Below are positions 1-8,779 of a DNA stretch of 45,975 nucleotides, piece after piece (position 1 is the first letter of the stretch; each line of letters starts with the position of its first letter). The translations under genes and the position numbers were made by a program. The notes beneath the pieces are model-generated. The model saw only the letters and a list, made by a program, of their open reading frames with translations, searched no databases and had not been told where the DNA came from. Source of the DNA: Chloroflexota bacterium. GTDB lineage: Bacteria > Chloroflexota > UBA6077 > FW602-bin22 > JACPRP01. The stretch spans positions 1-45,975 of the forward strand of contig JAMCWX010000065.1 in NCBI GenBank assembly GCA_023480885.1, given 5' to 3'.

Positions 1-1752
1 GTCAGGCGTCTCGATAGAAAACTGCTGGTGGTGCCTCACCTCGATGCGCTCGTCCACGAACTCGTTCTTGTCGTCAAGGCGCGAGTTGGCCTGGGCGATA
101 AAATACGGGTCGTCCAGGTCCGCCGAAAGGTACTCGATCTCGTCCGAAACGAACGGACGAATCTTGACCTGCCGCAACGGCAGATGAGCTATCTTGTCGG
201 CCATTTCCTTGCCGATGACGTCACCAACCGAGCCGATAACCTCGCCGCTGTCTGCATCCACCAGCCGCTCGCGCAGCGTTCGGCCGATCAATTTCTCGTC
301 GTTGTTATCTACCGCGTTGTAAACGCGGCGATACGGGGTCTCAATGAACCCGTAAGGGTTCAGCACTCCATAAGTCGCCAGCGAGCCAATTAGACCGATG
401 TTCGGACCTTCTGGCGTCTCGATAGGGCATATACGACCGTAGTGGCTGTGGTGAACGTCGCGCACATCCATTCCAGCTCGCTCGCGGTTGAGACCGCCTG
501 GACCCAGCGCGCTGAGACGCCGCTTATGCGTCAGCTCGGCCAGCGGATTTGTCTGGTCCATAAACTGCGAAAGCTGGCTGCCGCCGAAGAACTCCTTCAT
601 TGCGGCGACGACTGGCCGGATATTGATCAGCGCTGCGGGCGTTGCCGATTCTGGCTCCTGGATGCTCATGCGCTCCTTGATCACCCGCTCCATTCGAAGC
701 AGCCCCACACGGAACTGGTTCTGGATAAGCTCGCCCACCGCTCTCACACGTCGGTTGCCCAGGTGGTCGATGTCGTCCGCCTGCCCGATGCCGTTATTCA
801 ACTGGACCATCGTTCGAACGATGCTGACCATATCGTCCTGGGTGAGGATGCGCTGCGTCAGAGGTACGTTAAGCTGCAGACGCTTGTTCAGCTTGTGCCG
901 GCCCACTTTGCCGAGGTCGTACCTGCGGAAGTTGAAGAACAGTGAATTAAGCAGGCTTCTGGCGTTATCGACCGTCGGAGGATCGCCAGGACGTAGCCTG
1001 CGATAGAACTCTAACAGAGCTTCCTCTGTGGTCTTCGTAGGGTCCTTCGCCATCGTTTCCTGAATGAAGCGGTGGTCGCCGACGTCTACATTGGCAAATA
1101 ACTCGATTATCTGTTCGTCTGTGCTGAAGCCGATAGCCCGCAGCAGGGTTGTCACGGGTATCTTTCGCTTGCGGTCGACCTTCACCGACATAATGTCTTT
1201 GGTGCTGGTTTCAAACTCCAGCCAGGCTCCGCGGTTAGGTATCAGCTTGCCGAAGCAGAGCGGGCGACCCGTGGCGGGATCCTCGTTCGCCGTGAAGTAA
1301 ACTCCAGGGGACCGCACCAATTGGCTGACGACCACACGCTCGGCGCCGTTGATGACGAACGTGCCGTACTCGGTCATCATGGGGAAGTCGCCCATGAAGA
1401 TATCCTGCTCTTTGATCTCGTCGGTTTCCTTCGCTCGAAGGCGTACCCTCACTCGAAGAGGGGCAGCGAAAGTCATGTCCCTCTCTCGACATTCCTGCAC
1501 GTTGTACTTGGGAACGCCAAAAGAGTAATCTAGGAATTGCAATTCGAGATTCTTTCCTGTAAAATCTTGGATAGGGGAAATCTCGGCGAAAAGCTCTTTG
1601 AGACCCTCTTCGATAAACCATCGGAAGGAATCTAGCTGTAGGCGGATCAGGTTGGGCATAGCCAAAACTTCCGCAATACGCGCGTAGTTCTCACGCTCAC
1701 CACCGGGCAATTTGACTGGAAGTCCAGGCCGCGGTGCAATGCTGATTGCCAT
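1..1752 (-). CDS. rpoB: RNA polymerase beta subunit, N-terminal part (runs off left edge)
   Basis: Catalytic beta subunit of RNA polymerase. The frame is open from the ATG at 1752 to base 1, giving 584 codons, roughly the first half of the usual length of about 1200 residues. The translation begins [18 protein letters not shown] and shows beta-subunit landmarks: the protrusion and lobe region ([17 protein letters not shown], here [13 protein letters not shown]), the rifampicin pocket ([11 protein letters not shown] followed by [13 protein letters not shown], near bases 510-590) and [19 protein letters not shown]. The pocket residues equivalent to E. coli D516, H526 and S531 are the sensitive-type residues, so rifampicin sensitivity is inferred. 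AAGGAG lies 9 nt before the ATG, and a near-consensus promoter lies 57 bases upstream. The 3' half, and probably rpoC, lie outside the window. Confidence 0.97.
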   Translation of the reverse strand, partial: MAISIAPRPGLPVKLPGGERENYARIAEVLAMPNLIRLQLDSFRWFIEEGLKELFAEISPIQDFTGKNLELQFLDYSFGVPKYNVQECRERDMTFAAPLRVRVRLRAKETDEIKEQDIFMGDFPMMTEYGTFVINGAERVVVSQLVRSPGVYFTANEDPATGRPLCFGKLIPNRGAWLEFETSTKDIMSVKVDRKRKIPVTTLLRAIGFSTDEQIIELFANVDVGDHRFIQETMAKDPTKTTEEALLEFYRRLRPGDPPTVDNARSLLNSLFFNFRRYDLGKVGRHKLNKRLQLNVPLTQRILTQDDMVSIVRTMVQLNNGIGQADDIDHLGNRRVRAVGELIQNQFRVGLLRMERVIKERMSIQEPESATPAALINIRPVVAAMKEFFGGSQLSQFMDQTNPLAELTHKRRLSALGPGGLNRERAGMDVRDVHHSHYGRICPIETPEGPNIGLIGSLATYGVLNPYGFIETPYRRVYNAVDNNDEKLIGRTLRERLVDADSGEVIGSVGDVIGKEMADKIAHLPLRQVKIRPFVSDEIEYLSADLDDPYFIAQANSRLDDKNEFVDERIEVRHHQQFSIETPD

Positions 1753-1808
1753 ACTTTGACACTCCTTGGGACACAATAATACTAGGGAGTTTTGGACAGA
1801 GACATCTA

Positions 1809-1837
1809 AATATAACACGAACTTGTGTTTTTGTCAA
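1809..1837 (-). promoter_or_regulatory. Sigma-70-type promoter of rpoB
   Basis: Read on the minus strand: TTGACA (1832-1837), a 17-bp spacer, then TATATT (1809-1814). This is a nearly perfect housekeeping promoter. It would start transcription near 1802 and leave a leader of about 50 nt before the rpoB ATG at 1752. Confidence 0.85.
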
Positions 1838-1869
1838 CCTGGCAGGGGTACTTGCTTCAAATTGGAGGC

Positions 1870-2206
1870 TTCCCGCGCGAATACGCTCGTGCCGTGGGGC
1901 GCTTCATGGCCTCTGGAGGCATCGTCTCACGGGGGTATTGTGCCTACAGACTCGCTGAGCCTCGGCAAATCCACGCCGGATATGCTCGTCAATCGTGTGA
2001 CTACCATTTGGGAGCAAGTATCTGAGAACAGCGGAATTCCTCTGGACCAAATCGCAGCGCAGTCCCTGCTGGCCCCAGCTCGATGTTGCCTGAAGAATCC
2101 AGGTAAGGATGATCGGGCAAATTTACGCTACCAGGCGCTTCGCCCGCTCACAAGCGCTTCGGACCGCGCTGCAAGATCTCTGCTTTCTGCCGCTCAGGGG
2201 AACTAC
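1870..2206 (+). pseudogene. Decayed C-terminal fragment of a cobalamin-independent methionine synthase (MetE/UROD superfamily) protein
   Basis: No intact gene is present, but two plus-strand frames give a continuous match to the end of MetE-like/UROD-superfamily proteins. One frame (about 1870-1935) reads EYARAVGRFMASGGIVSRG. The next (1928 onward) reads GIVPTDSLSLGKSTPDML, then GIPLDQIAAQSLLAPARC and LTSASDRAARSLL. The family ends with a GG-x-(I/V)-x-x-GIVPT stretch, then a SLLTPSCGL-like stretch, so the order fits. The frames join at a run of five G (1931-1935); removing one G restores SRGIVPT. There is no start, no RBS and no upstream domain. I infer a 5'-truncated, frameshifted remnant. 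The family assignment comes from motif memory and needs an alignment. Confidence 0.55.
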
Positions 2207-2212
2207 CGAAAG

Positions 2213-2548
2213 CTATTTCTTCGCCCTCTCGTGTTTCAGGCCGCGAGCCTTTCCTCCCTTTTTCCCGATCGTCGAGTAATACTCGGGGCCGTGCGTTTCC
2301 TTGACGACCTCTCCCCCTTTGCGCCCGATTTGGGCGTAGAACTCAGGGCCGTGCTTCTCCTTGACAGCCTCTCCCCCCTTTCGACCGATTTGGGAATAGA
2401 ACTCCGGACCATGGAGTTCGGCTACGGTTTCGCCGCCCTTCTTGCCGATGCGGGAGTAGAACGCTGTGCCGTACTTCTCCTTGACGGCTTCACCGCCTTT
2501 TCTACCGGCTTCCCTAACTGTCATCTCATGTTTCTCGCGCTCGGGCAT
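2213..2548 (-). CDS. KGG-repeat general stress protein (GsiB-like)
   Basis: A 111-residue, very hydrophilic protein made almost wholly of 20-residue tandem repeats, each carrying G-(R/K)-K-GG; five copies are visible (GRKGGEAV, GKKGGETV, GRKGGEAV, GRKGGEVV, GKKGGKAR), with HGPEFYSQI-type linkers between. This is the KGG stress-protein pattern seen in Bacillus GsiB and plant group 1 LEA proteins, which are thought to act as hydrophilic protectants. The C-terminus is basic (HERAKK). AGGAGGT sits 7 nt before the ATG. The DNA repeats as well, so copy number could vary between strains. I see no clear promoter upstream (2549-2650). It ends beside the MetE-like remnant, with no shared operon. Confidence 0.85.
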   Translation of the reverse strand: MPEREKHEMTVREAGRKGGEAVKEKYGTAFYSRIGKKGGETVAELHGPEFYSQIGRKGGEAVKEKHGPEFYAQIGRKGGEVVKETHGPEYYSTIGKKGGKARGLKHERAKK

Positions 2549-2795
2549 TAGCGTTACCTCCTGGAATCAACTTCATCGTACTAAGCGTTTGCGCCAACAC
2601 AGCGTGTGTAATGACTCAAACATTGCCACCGACGAGGCTGCGAAGAGCCCACTCGGTGTGTCAAACCGATGGAGTGTCCACGTCTATAGCAGTCCCTTTG
2701 GAAGCCTCTCCTCGCCTAAGCGCTGCAAGATGCGTGCCAGCAGCAGAGTGCCGGGCGCCACGCCCGCACTCAAATCGAGCCGACAAGGGAGAGCC

Positions 2796-2823
2796 TTGAT
2801 TTTATCGGCCAAAGTAGTATCCT
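2796..2823 (+). promoter_or_regulatory. Putative promoter of queG
   Basis: TTGATT (2796-2801), a 16-bp spacer and TATCCT (2818-2823), 45 bases before the queG GTG. It is a moderate match. The rest of the 2549-2868 gap shows no coding frame, repeat or RNA structure that I can support. Confidence 0.45.
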
Positions 2824-2868
2824 TTATTCGGATCATATTGCGACGATCTCTGTTGCGAAAGGATCGAC

Positions 2869-3999
2869 GTGTCTGTCATAACCGATCTAAGGGAATTCGC
2901 CCACGAGATAGGCCTGGATCTGGTTGGTGTAGCGTCGGCGGACAGCTTGCCCGACGCCGAGGAAGTTATGCTGAAGCGAATAGGCGATGGCCTGTTCGGA
3001 GGTCTCGATTGGTTCACTCCTGCGCGCGCTCAAAGGGCGTGTAACCCTCGCTTGCTCTTGCCTTCCGCAACCTCCATCATCTCCTTCGGTGTGCCATATC
3101 TCGTCGAGCCGCCGATTGATCGGCCTGGGCCTGGTGTGCCTCAGGGCCGCATCTCGCGCTACGCCTGGGGTGAAGACTACCACGAAGTTTTGCGCGAGAA
3201 AATCGGCTCAGTCGTGGATTTCCTTAAGCAGCGGGTATCGACGGATGTTCGATCGCGCATCTTCGTCGACAGCGGGCCGCTGGCCGAACGCGCTTTCGCT
3301 GCCAGGAGCGCAATTGGGTGGTTTGGGAAGAACACAAATATCATCACGCGCGATTTCGGATCCTGGCTCTTCCTTGGTGAGATCCTTGTCGACATAGACC
3401 TGGAATGCGATCGGCCACTGAAAAAGACGTGTGGCACGTGTGAGGTTTGCCTCAAGTCTTGTCCTACCGGCGCGATCCTTTCTCCGTACACTGTCGACAA
3501 TCGCCGGTGCATCTCATATTTGACTATCGAGCTCAAAGGGCCTATCCCTCGTGAGCTGCGGCCGTTGATGGGCGACCGGGTGTTTGGATGCGACGCGTGC
3601 CAGGAAGCCTGTCCTGTGAACCGCAAAGCCCAAGTCAGGAAGCGGAGCTTGTTCGGCTTGCTGGTCGATCCATTCCCTGATCTGATACAATTGCTTATGA
3701 TGAGTGACGAGGAATATCGCACGAGGTTTAGAGCTAGCCCTGTCCATAGAGCGAAGAAGAGGGGATTACAGCGTAATGCTGCGGTGGCGCTGGGCAACTG
3801 TGGCGATCCTTCTGCTGTGCTTCCCTTGGTCGAAGCTCTTGGAAACGAAGAGGAACTGGTCCGCGGGCACGCGGCCTGGGCTCTCGGTCATCTGGGCGGA
3901 AACCGCGCTCGAAAGGCTTTGGAAATGCATCGAAGCCGCCAAGACAGCCCGTACGTTCTCGCGGAAATCGAAGATGCGTTAATGGTATCAGGATTGTAA
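2869..3999 (+). CDS. queG: Epoxyqueuosine reductase QueG
   Basis: Cobalamin- and Fe-S-dependent enzyme that reduces epoxyqueuosine to queuosine at position 34 of GUN-anticodon tRNAs, the last step of queuosine synthesis. The 376-residue protein has the expected order: an N-terminal reductive-dehalogenase-like cobalamin domain; the conserved Asp of IFVDSGPLAER at residue 134, the proposed proton donor; and two 4Fe-4S motifs (C188-x2-C191-x2-C194-x3-C198-P, and C241-x2-C244-x3-C248-P, with C214 between). A C-terminal HEAT-like repeat region (about 300-360, with RNAAVALGNCGDPSAV and RGHAAWALGHLGG) matches the long form of QueG. The start is GTG, with AAAGGA 5 nt upstream. The other queuosine genes are not in the window. 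The lipoprotein gene follows 10 bases later and may be co-transcribed. Confidence 0.95.
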   Translation: MSVITDLREFAHEIGLDLVGVASADSLPDAEEVMLKRIGDGLFGGLDWFTPARAQRACNPRLLLPSATSIISFGVPYLVEPPIDRPGPGVPQGRISRYAWGEDYHEVLREKIGSVVDFLKQRVSTDVRSRIFVDSGPLAERAFAARSAIGWFGKNTNIITRDFGSWLFLGEILVDIDLECDRPLKKTCGTCEVCLKSCPTGAILSPYTVDNRRCISYLTIELKGPIPRELRPLMGDRVFGCDACQEACPVNRKAQVRKRSLFGLLVDPFPDLIQLLMMSDEEYRTRFRASPVHRAKKRGLQRNAAVALGNCGDPSAVLPLVEALGNEEELVRGHAAWALGHLGGNRARKALEMHRSRQDSPYVLAEIEDALMVSGL

Positions 4000-4009
4000 G
4001 GAGACGACA

Positions 4010-4525
4010 ATGAAGGAATTAATGGTGCTTGTTGCGTTTCTCGCGCTGATATGGGTCACGAGCGGGTGTGCTACAACGGGTGGGCCTACGGGACCACAAG
4101 AGGCGACCCCTGGCGTCCCACCAGGCGGCTCTCCTGCTCCCAGGGCTACCGAGGGGGCTATCCCGAAGGCGTCGGAAACCCCGATCGCGAGGGCGTCGGA
4201 GACGCCCGCAGCAAAGGCGGCTGAAACGCCGGCATCCAAGGCGACCGATCAGGGGACCTCGAAGCCAATTCCTCAAGAGGCGGAACCACAGGTGGCGCAC
4301 GCAAAGCAGGACCTGGCCCAGCGCCTCGGGGTGTCTGTCGATTCCATCACCGTGAGGGAAGTCGAGGAGGTGGAATGGCGTGATAGCTCGCTGGGTTGCC
4401 CTGAGCCTGGCAAGGCATACCTCCAGGTGATCACGCCTGGCTACAAGATAATCCTTGAGGCACAAGGAAAGAGCTACGAGTATCACACAGATAGAGGCAA
4501 GAATGTCGTGCTCTGCCAGCGATAG
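4010..4525 (+). CDS. Lipoprotein with a conserved C-terminal domain of unknown function
   Basis: 171 residues. The N-terminus is a lipoprotein signal (MKELMVLVAFLALIWVTSGC, lipid-accepting Cys20), followed by a low-complexity Pro/Ala/Thr/Glu-rich linker (about 21-95) with degenerate SETPIARA/SETPAAKA repeats. The C-terminal 75 residues form a compact domain: LAQRLGVSVDSITV, VEWRDSSLGCPEPG, YLQVITPGYKIILE and SYEYHTD, ending in VVLCQR. I recall this domain (two Cys, SLGCP.PG, PGY.I, YEYHTD) from uncharacterised lipoproteins of Chloroflexota, cyanobacteria and Deinococcus, but know no function. It is exported and probably held at the outer face of the membrane. It lies 10 bases after queG and converges on glycerate kinase with only 3 bases between the stops, with no terminator visible. 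Confidence 0.8.
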   Translation: MKELMVLVAFLALIWVTSGCATTGGPTGPQEATPGVPPGGSPAPRATEGAIPKASETPIARASETPAAKAAETPASKATDQGTSKPIPQEAEPQVAHAKQDLAQRLGVSVDSITVREVEEVEWRDSSLGCPEPGKAYLQVITPGYKIILEAQGKSYEYHTDRGKNVVLCQR

Positions 4526-4528
4526 AGT

Positions 4529-5686
4529 TTAGCCGCGCTGGCGCCTTTCGATGCCCTGTCCGATTAGCATCAATCGCACCGCTCGCTCAGCCGCCGTTGC
4601 GATGAGCGCATCGGCCTGCTCCATAGCCACCCGCAAATCCATCGGACGCTGAGTGATGCTTATCACGGCGTCGATTCCGTGCTGGTAAACGACGTCGTGA
4701 TCGTCAGAGGTTCCGCCAACGATTGCCACAACCGGCAAGTGACTTGACTTGGCGGCACGAGCGACGGCGATGGGCGCCTTGCCGTATATGGTCTGGCTAT
4801 CCATTTGCCCCTCGCCTGTGAATACTACGTCTGCATCCTTCAGATGCTTCTCGAACCCGATTTCTCGCAGGACCAATTCGGCGCCGGAAACGAGCCGCGC
4901 ATTGAGAAATGCTATCAATCCCCCTCCTAGCCCTCCAGCTGCGCCTGCGCCAGGTCTATCTCTGATCTCTATGCCTAACTGGTCGCGGATTACTTCTCCG
5001 TAATGCTGCAGCGCGGCGTCGAGTTGATCCGCCATTTCTGGCGTCGCGCCCTTTTGGGGCCCGTAGACGTGTGAAGCGCCCTGTGGTCCAGCCAAGGGGT
5101 TCGTAACATCTGAAGCTATCAGTATCTCAACTTGTCGCAGCCCTTGGTCGAGGCCTGCGGTGTCGATCGTGGCGAGTGAGATCAGCGATGCCCCTCCCCA
5201 TGTCAGATCCCTGCCGCCAGCGTCGAGCAGCCTGATCCCCAGAGCCTGAGCCATTCCAGCGCCCCCGTCGTTAGTAGCGCTGCCGCCGACGCCGATGATG
5301 CACCGCCGGTAGCCTTCGTCGACGGCCGTCTTGATCAACTCGCCTGTGCCGTAGGTGGTGGTGACGAGGGGATTCCGTTTCTCAGGTTCCACTAGCTGCA
5401 AACCAGAGGCAGCAGCCATCTCGATGACGGCCGTGCAGCCATCTCCCATCACCCCCCATTCGGCAGAGATCGACCCGCCGAGTGGATCGTGCACGATAGT
5501 GCGCTTGAACTGGCCTCCCGTTGCCTTGACCAGCGCGCGAACCGTGCCTTCGCCGCCGTCGGCGATCGGCAGTAAGATGGTCTCAGCCGCAGGCGACGCT
5601 GTCTTAATCCCTCTCTCGATAGCTTCGGCAACGGCCCAGGCGTCGAGGCATCCTTTGAACCCCTGGGGAGCGATCAAGATTCGCAT
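4529..5686 (-). CDS. Glycerate 2-kinase (GlxK/GarK family)
   Basis: Phosphorylates D-glycerate with ATP, feeding glycerate from glyoxylate, serine or glucarate breakdown into glycolysis. The product is 385 residues, normal for the family. Family signatures visible: the start MRILIAPQGFKGCLDAWAVA, LLPIADGGEGTVRALV (about 40-55), TTYGTGELI and the glycine-rich GVGGSATNDGGAGMAQALG (about 130-150), and the late VVFTGEGQMDSQT. The frame stays open upstream to 5824, but that stretch overlaps the preceding gene and reads as arginine-rich nonsense. The ATG at 5686 has GGAGG close upstream and starts exactly at the family's conserved beta strand. It is last in the minus-strand run, 17 bases after the GH99-like gene. 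Confidence 0.93.
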   Translation of the reverse strand: MRILIAPQGFKGCLDAWAVAEAIERGIKTASPAAETILLPIADGGEGTVRALVKATGGQFKRTIVHDPLGGSISAEWGVMGDGCTAVIEMAAASGLQLVEPEKRNPLVTTTYGTGELIKTAVDEGYRRCIIGVGGSATNDGGAGMAQALGIRLLDAGGRDLTWGGASLISLATIDTAGLDQGLRQVEILIASDVTNPLAGPQGASHVYGPQKGATPEMADQLDAALQHYGEVIRDQLGIEIRDRPGAGAAGGLGGGLIAFLNARLVSGAELVLREIGFEKHLKDADVVFTGEGQMDSQTIYGKAPIAVARAAKSSHLPVVAIVGGTSDDHDVVYQHGIDAVISITQRPMDLRVAMEQADALIATAAERAVRLMLIGQGIERRQRG

Positions 5687-5703
5687 TTTTCCCCTCCGCG
5701 TCC

Positions 5704-7377
5704 CTATGGCCTGTTCTGCGACGTCAGGACCGACGTGGGATAAAGTCCAGCCTCTTTGCCTACATCGCCGCCATTGGCTACGACCACGTCGCCAGCGTGC
5801 GCCCACGGAACGTCGACCTTCCACTGCTGGATCACCGCTCGCTGGAGCCGCACCGAATAGTGGTTGCCCTTGTCCTCTACTTGCGAAGTCGGCAGGCCGT
5901 AAACTGTCATCGGATCGCTGGCCGCGAAATAGCGTCGCTTGATTGCCGGATTCGCGTCGAGCAGGGCCTGCCGCGATTGCACCACCTGGTCCCAGGTCTT
6001 GCCCGCGTCGAACTCGGGCCCCAGCGGCCGCGGGGTCGATCTGGCGGCTGATAACCAGTCATCCTTGCCAGCAGCGGTCATCTGGTCGAAGATGTTCACC
6101 AGATAAGCCCGTCCCACCTCAGGCCGCCATTGCATTACGCCCTTTTGCATCGCCTGCACGACGAAGCCGTTCCACTCGAAGCGTTGCGAAATAGGATAGC
6201 CCACCGCCTCCAGCCCTCCCAGTCGCTGGAACTCGTCCCAGAATTCGACGCCGCCGCCGTTGCTGACCACGAATCCCGTGCCACTGTTCCCTGTGGCCTG
6301 GCTGAAAAAGTGCCCGTTGAGCACGTCGTAGTCGGGGGCGCTGGAGCTTGAGACAGGCACTGGGCGAAGCGCCGCCGACTTGAACTGCGTTGAGAGGTCT
6401 CGCGTCAGGTTCAAGTATTCGTCGCCATAAGTCACGCTTGGCTCGATCTGTGTGCCTTCTACCCACTCGTTGAACGACGTGATCACGATCCAGTCGGGCG
6501 ACGTCGCCATTGCGGCGTTCCACGTGCTGACGTAATACTGCCCGTCCTGCCTGTCGCGCACGAACGAGTCGGAGCGTCCCGTCGTGCGGTCGTCGTAGCC
6601 TGGCATTACGGTAGCAACCCAGATCTTCGGCGAGGCCAACCGCTTTTCCCACGAAGCGACCTTGTCGGCAAAGTTGGCCATCGTGCTTCCGACGTCCTGC
6701 GCCCAGGCTATGCTGTACATATGGATGCCGTCGAAAGCTTGCAAATAAGAAGCATCGTCGCCCTCGGCGATCCAGATCGTCGACCTGTTGGGATCCGCTT
6801 GATCTCTGATTTGCTGCCAGGTGCTCGGAGCGAGTTGTCTCACGTGCCAGAAGAAGATCACAGGCTTGCCCTGATGGCGAAGGAAGTTAGGGTGGCCGGC
6901 ATATTTGCCGGTGGCGTATTTCAACGCGCCGACGATGGCATCCTGGCTGCCCAGAAATGGAGAGTTGGTTTCGAAATCCAGACTTGCGCGAAATCCCTTC
7001 TCCTGGGCCACCGAGAGTAAAGTAGCCAGGTTCGAATCAGTCGGGTTGTTCGGTCCTAGCCAGGAAAGCACCAGGGCATCTATGCCCGCTCCTTTGGCCT
7101 GGTCTACGTGCCGCGCTATGGCGTTGCGATCGGCGGAGTTGTACGGCGCAGTTGGCAAGTCCGAAACCACGTCTCGGCGCCAGGTGTTCTGATCGAACCA
7201 GGCGTAGTAGAACGCGACTACCAGTTTCTCCGAACCAGGCATAGTCGACGAAGTCTCTGGGCTTTGTCCCCACTTGGAGAGATGACTGGCCAAGTTGTCA
7301 TTACTGGCCTCAACGCCAGTTAAGAGCGTGATCAAAATGACTGCTGACAGCAGGAATGGGCTCATGAATCTGCGCAA
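5704..7377 (-). CDS. Secreted GH99-like glycoside hydrolase with C-terminal LGFP-like repeats
   Basis: 557 residues, exported by a signal peptide (MSPFLLSAVILITLLTGVEAS). Residues about 48-335 look like the GH71/GH99-like fold of endo-alpha-mannosidase relatives: KLVVAFYYAWFDQNTW at the first strand, GAGIDALVLSWLGPNN, KPVIFFWHV, and the hallmark TSFNEWVEGTQIEPS near the end, which contains the acidic active-site pair. Residues about 365-540 carry LGFP-like segments (EFQRLGGLEAVGYPISQRFEW, QAMQKGVMQWRP), a cell-wall-associated repeat I know from Actinobacteria and Chloroflexota. The substrate is unknown; alpha-mannan-type glycans are only a family guess. The start is uncertain: TTG at 7377 has a weak AGG; ATG at 7365 has no RBS. 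It begins 4 bases after ffh, so it probably shares that transcript. Confidence 0.85.
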   Translation of the reverse strand: MRRFMSPFLLSAVILITLLTGVEASNDNLASHLSKWGQSPETSSTMPGSEKLVVAFYYAWFDQNTWRRDVVSDLPTAPYNSADRNAIARHVDQAKGAGIDALVLSWLGPNNPTDSNLATLLSVAQEKGFRASLDFETNSPFLGSQDAIVGALKYATGKYAGHPNFLRHQGKPVIFFWHVRQLAPSTWQQIRDQADPNRSTIWIAEGDDASYLQAFDGIHMYSIAWAQDVGSTMANFADKVASWEKRLASPKIWVATVMPGYDDRTTGRSDSFVRDRQDGQYYVSTWNAAMATSPDWIVITSFNEWVEGTQIEPSVTYGDEYLNLTRDLSTQFKSAALRPVPVSSSSAPDYDVLNGHFFSQATGNSGTGFVVSNGGGVEFWDEFQRLGGLEAVGYPISQRFEWNGFVVQAMQKGVMQWRPEVGRAYLVNIFDQMTAAGKDDWLSAARSTPRPLGPEFDAGKTWDQVVQSRQALLDANPAIKRRYFAASDPMTVYGLPTSQVEDKGNHYSVRLQRAVIQQWKVDVPWAHAGDVVVANGGDVGKEAGLYPTSVLTSQNRP

Positions 7378-7381
7378 TTCG

Positions 7382-8707
7382 CTACCTGAACATGCTAGAC
7401 ATATCTCGCGGCATTTTGCCCCCTGAGAAAGCCTTCATCATCTTGCGCATCTGTCGGAACTGGTTGAGGAGTTGGTTGACATCCGCTGCGCTGGTGCCGC
7501 TGCCGTTCGCGATACGGCGGCGGCGTCGGCCGTCGATGATGTCTGGATTTCGACGCTCGTGTGGCGTCATTGAATAGATGATAGCCTCTACCTTCTTCAT
7601 CTGCTTGTCGCCAAGCGCCTCAGCCGAGAGGTTCTTTGTCATGTTGGCCATCCCTGGAATCATGCCGATGACCTGGCTCAATGGCCCCATCTTTTTCACC
7701 TGCTGTAACTGCGCGAGAAAATCTTCCAGATCGAACGTCGCCGTTCGAATTTTCTTCTCAAGGGCAGCCGCCTGCTTCTGGTCGAAGTTGGCCTGTGCCT
7801 TTTCGATCAACGTCAGTACGTCGCCCATGCCAAGGATGCGCGAAGCCAGGCGATCGGGATAAAATGGCTCGATGGCGTCTACCTTCTCGCCAACTCCCAG
7901 ATACTTGATGGGCACGCCGGTCACCATTCGCATCGAGAGCGCTGCTCCGCCGCGTGCATCGCCATCCACCTTTGTCAGGATCAAACCTGTAAGCCCGACT
8001 CTCTGGTTGAAGTCTTCGGCCACGCGCACAGCATCCTGACCTGTCATTGCGTCCGCGACCAGCAGCACCTCAACTGGCGAAACCTTTTCCTTAATCCTCA
8101 CCAACTCGTCCATCATCTGCTCGTCGACGTGCAAGCGGCCAGCGGTGTCGAGGATGACCACGCCACTAGCCGTCTCCTTCGCCTTTTTGAGGGCGTTGGC
8201 GCAGATGTTTGGTGGATTGCCCGAGCTTTCGCTGTACACAGGGATGTCGAGTTGCTTGCCTAATGTGATAAGCTGTTCGATAGCAGCGGGCCGGCGAACG
8301 TCAGCCGCAACCAGTAATGGACGCTGCCCCTGCTTGCGTAGTTGCATTGCTAGCTTCGCTGCTGTCGTCGTCTTTCCTGAGCCCTGCAGGCCGACGAGCA
8401 TCAACACGATGGGTGATGTGCCTCCAAGGTTCAGCTTGCCTGCCTCGCCAAGGAGAGCGATCAGCTCCTCGTTGACGATCTTGATTACCTGCTGCGCAGG
8501 GCTGAGACTTTCCAGCACCTCGATGCCAATCGCGCGCTCGCGCACCCTGGCGACGAAGTGCTTCACGACTTTGAAGCTGACGTCCGCTTCCAGTAGAGCG
8601 AGCCGAACTTCGCGCAAAGCTTCGTCGACATCCTTCTCGCCCAGCTTGCCCTTGCTGTGCAGCCGCTTGAAAACGTTTTGCAGTTTATCCGATAGGTTAT
8701 CGAACAT
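7382..8707 (-). CDS. ffh: Signal recognition particle protein Ffh
   Basis: GTPase of the signal recognition particle. It binds 4.5S/6S RNA and signal sequences and delivers ribosomes to FtsY at the membrane. 441 residues, standard length. N domain (about 1-90), then the GTPase motifs: G1 GLQGSGKTTTAAKLA (about 107-121), DTAGRLHVD, TKVDGDARGGAAL and the YLGVGEKVD loop. The methionine-rich M domain (about 300-441) has the RNA-binding stretch RRRRRIANGSG and repeated Met clusters (MRKMMKAF, MPRDMSSMF). AGGAGG lies 10 nt before the ATG. It is 72 bases downstream of mreD and 4 bases upstream of the GH99-like exported protein. No ftsY or SRP RNA gene lies in the window. Confidence 0.98.
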   Translation of the reverse strand: MFDNLSDKLQNVFKRLHSKGKLGEKDVDEALREVRLALLEADVSFKVVKHFVARVRERAIGIEVLESLSPAQQVIKIVNEELIALLGEAGKLNLGGTSPIVLMLVGLQGSGKTTTAAKLAMQLRKQGQRPLLVAADVRRPAAIEQLITLGKQLDIPVYSESSGNPPNICANALKKAKETASGVVILDTAGRLHVDEQMMDELVRIKEKVSPVEVLLVADAMTGQDAVRVAEDFNQRVGLTGLILTKVDGDARGGAALSMRMVTGVPIKYLGVGEKVDAIEPFYPDRLASRILGMGDVLTLIEKAQANFDQKQAAALEKKIRTATFDLEDFLAQLQQVKKMGPLSQVIGMIPGMANMTKNLSAEALGDKQMKKVEAIIYSMTPHERRNPDIIDGRRRRRIANGSGTSAADVNQLLNQFRQMRKMMKAFSGGKMPRDMSSMFR

Positions 8708-8779
8708 TCTCGTTCAACCTCCTATCCCGATACTCCATATCTCAACCATCGCGTATCCTCGTCACGCGTCGCCGTCCGA

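Noticed and set aside
28..1621. Plus-strand and one minus-strand open frames across the rpoB region
   Set aside because: They are alternate frames of the intact minus-strand rpoB frame, have arginine- or serine-rich composition, no RBS and no family motif.
1766..2551. A 261-codon plus-strand open frame
   Set aside because: It joins the rpoB leader, the MetE-like remnant and the antisense of the KGG gene. Only the middle part has homology, and that part is frameshifted, so it is not one gene.
4529..5824. Longer N-terminus for glycerate kinase
   Set aside because: The extra 46 residues overlap the GH99-like gene and are unlike the family. The ATG at 5686 has a good RBS.
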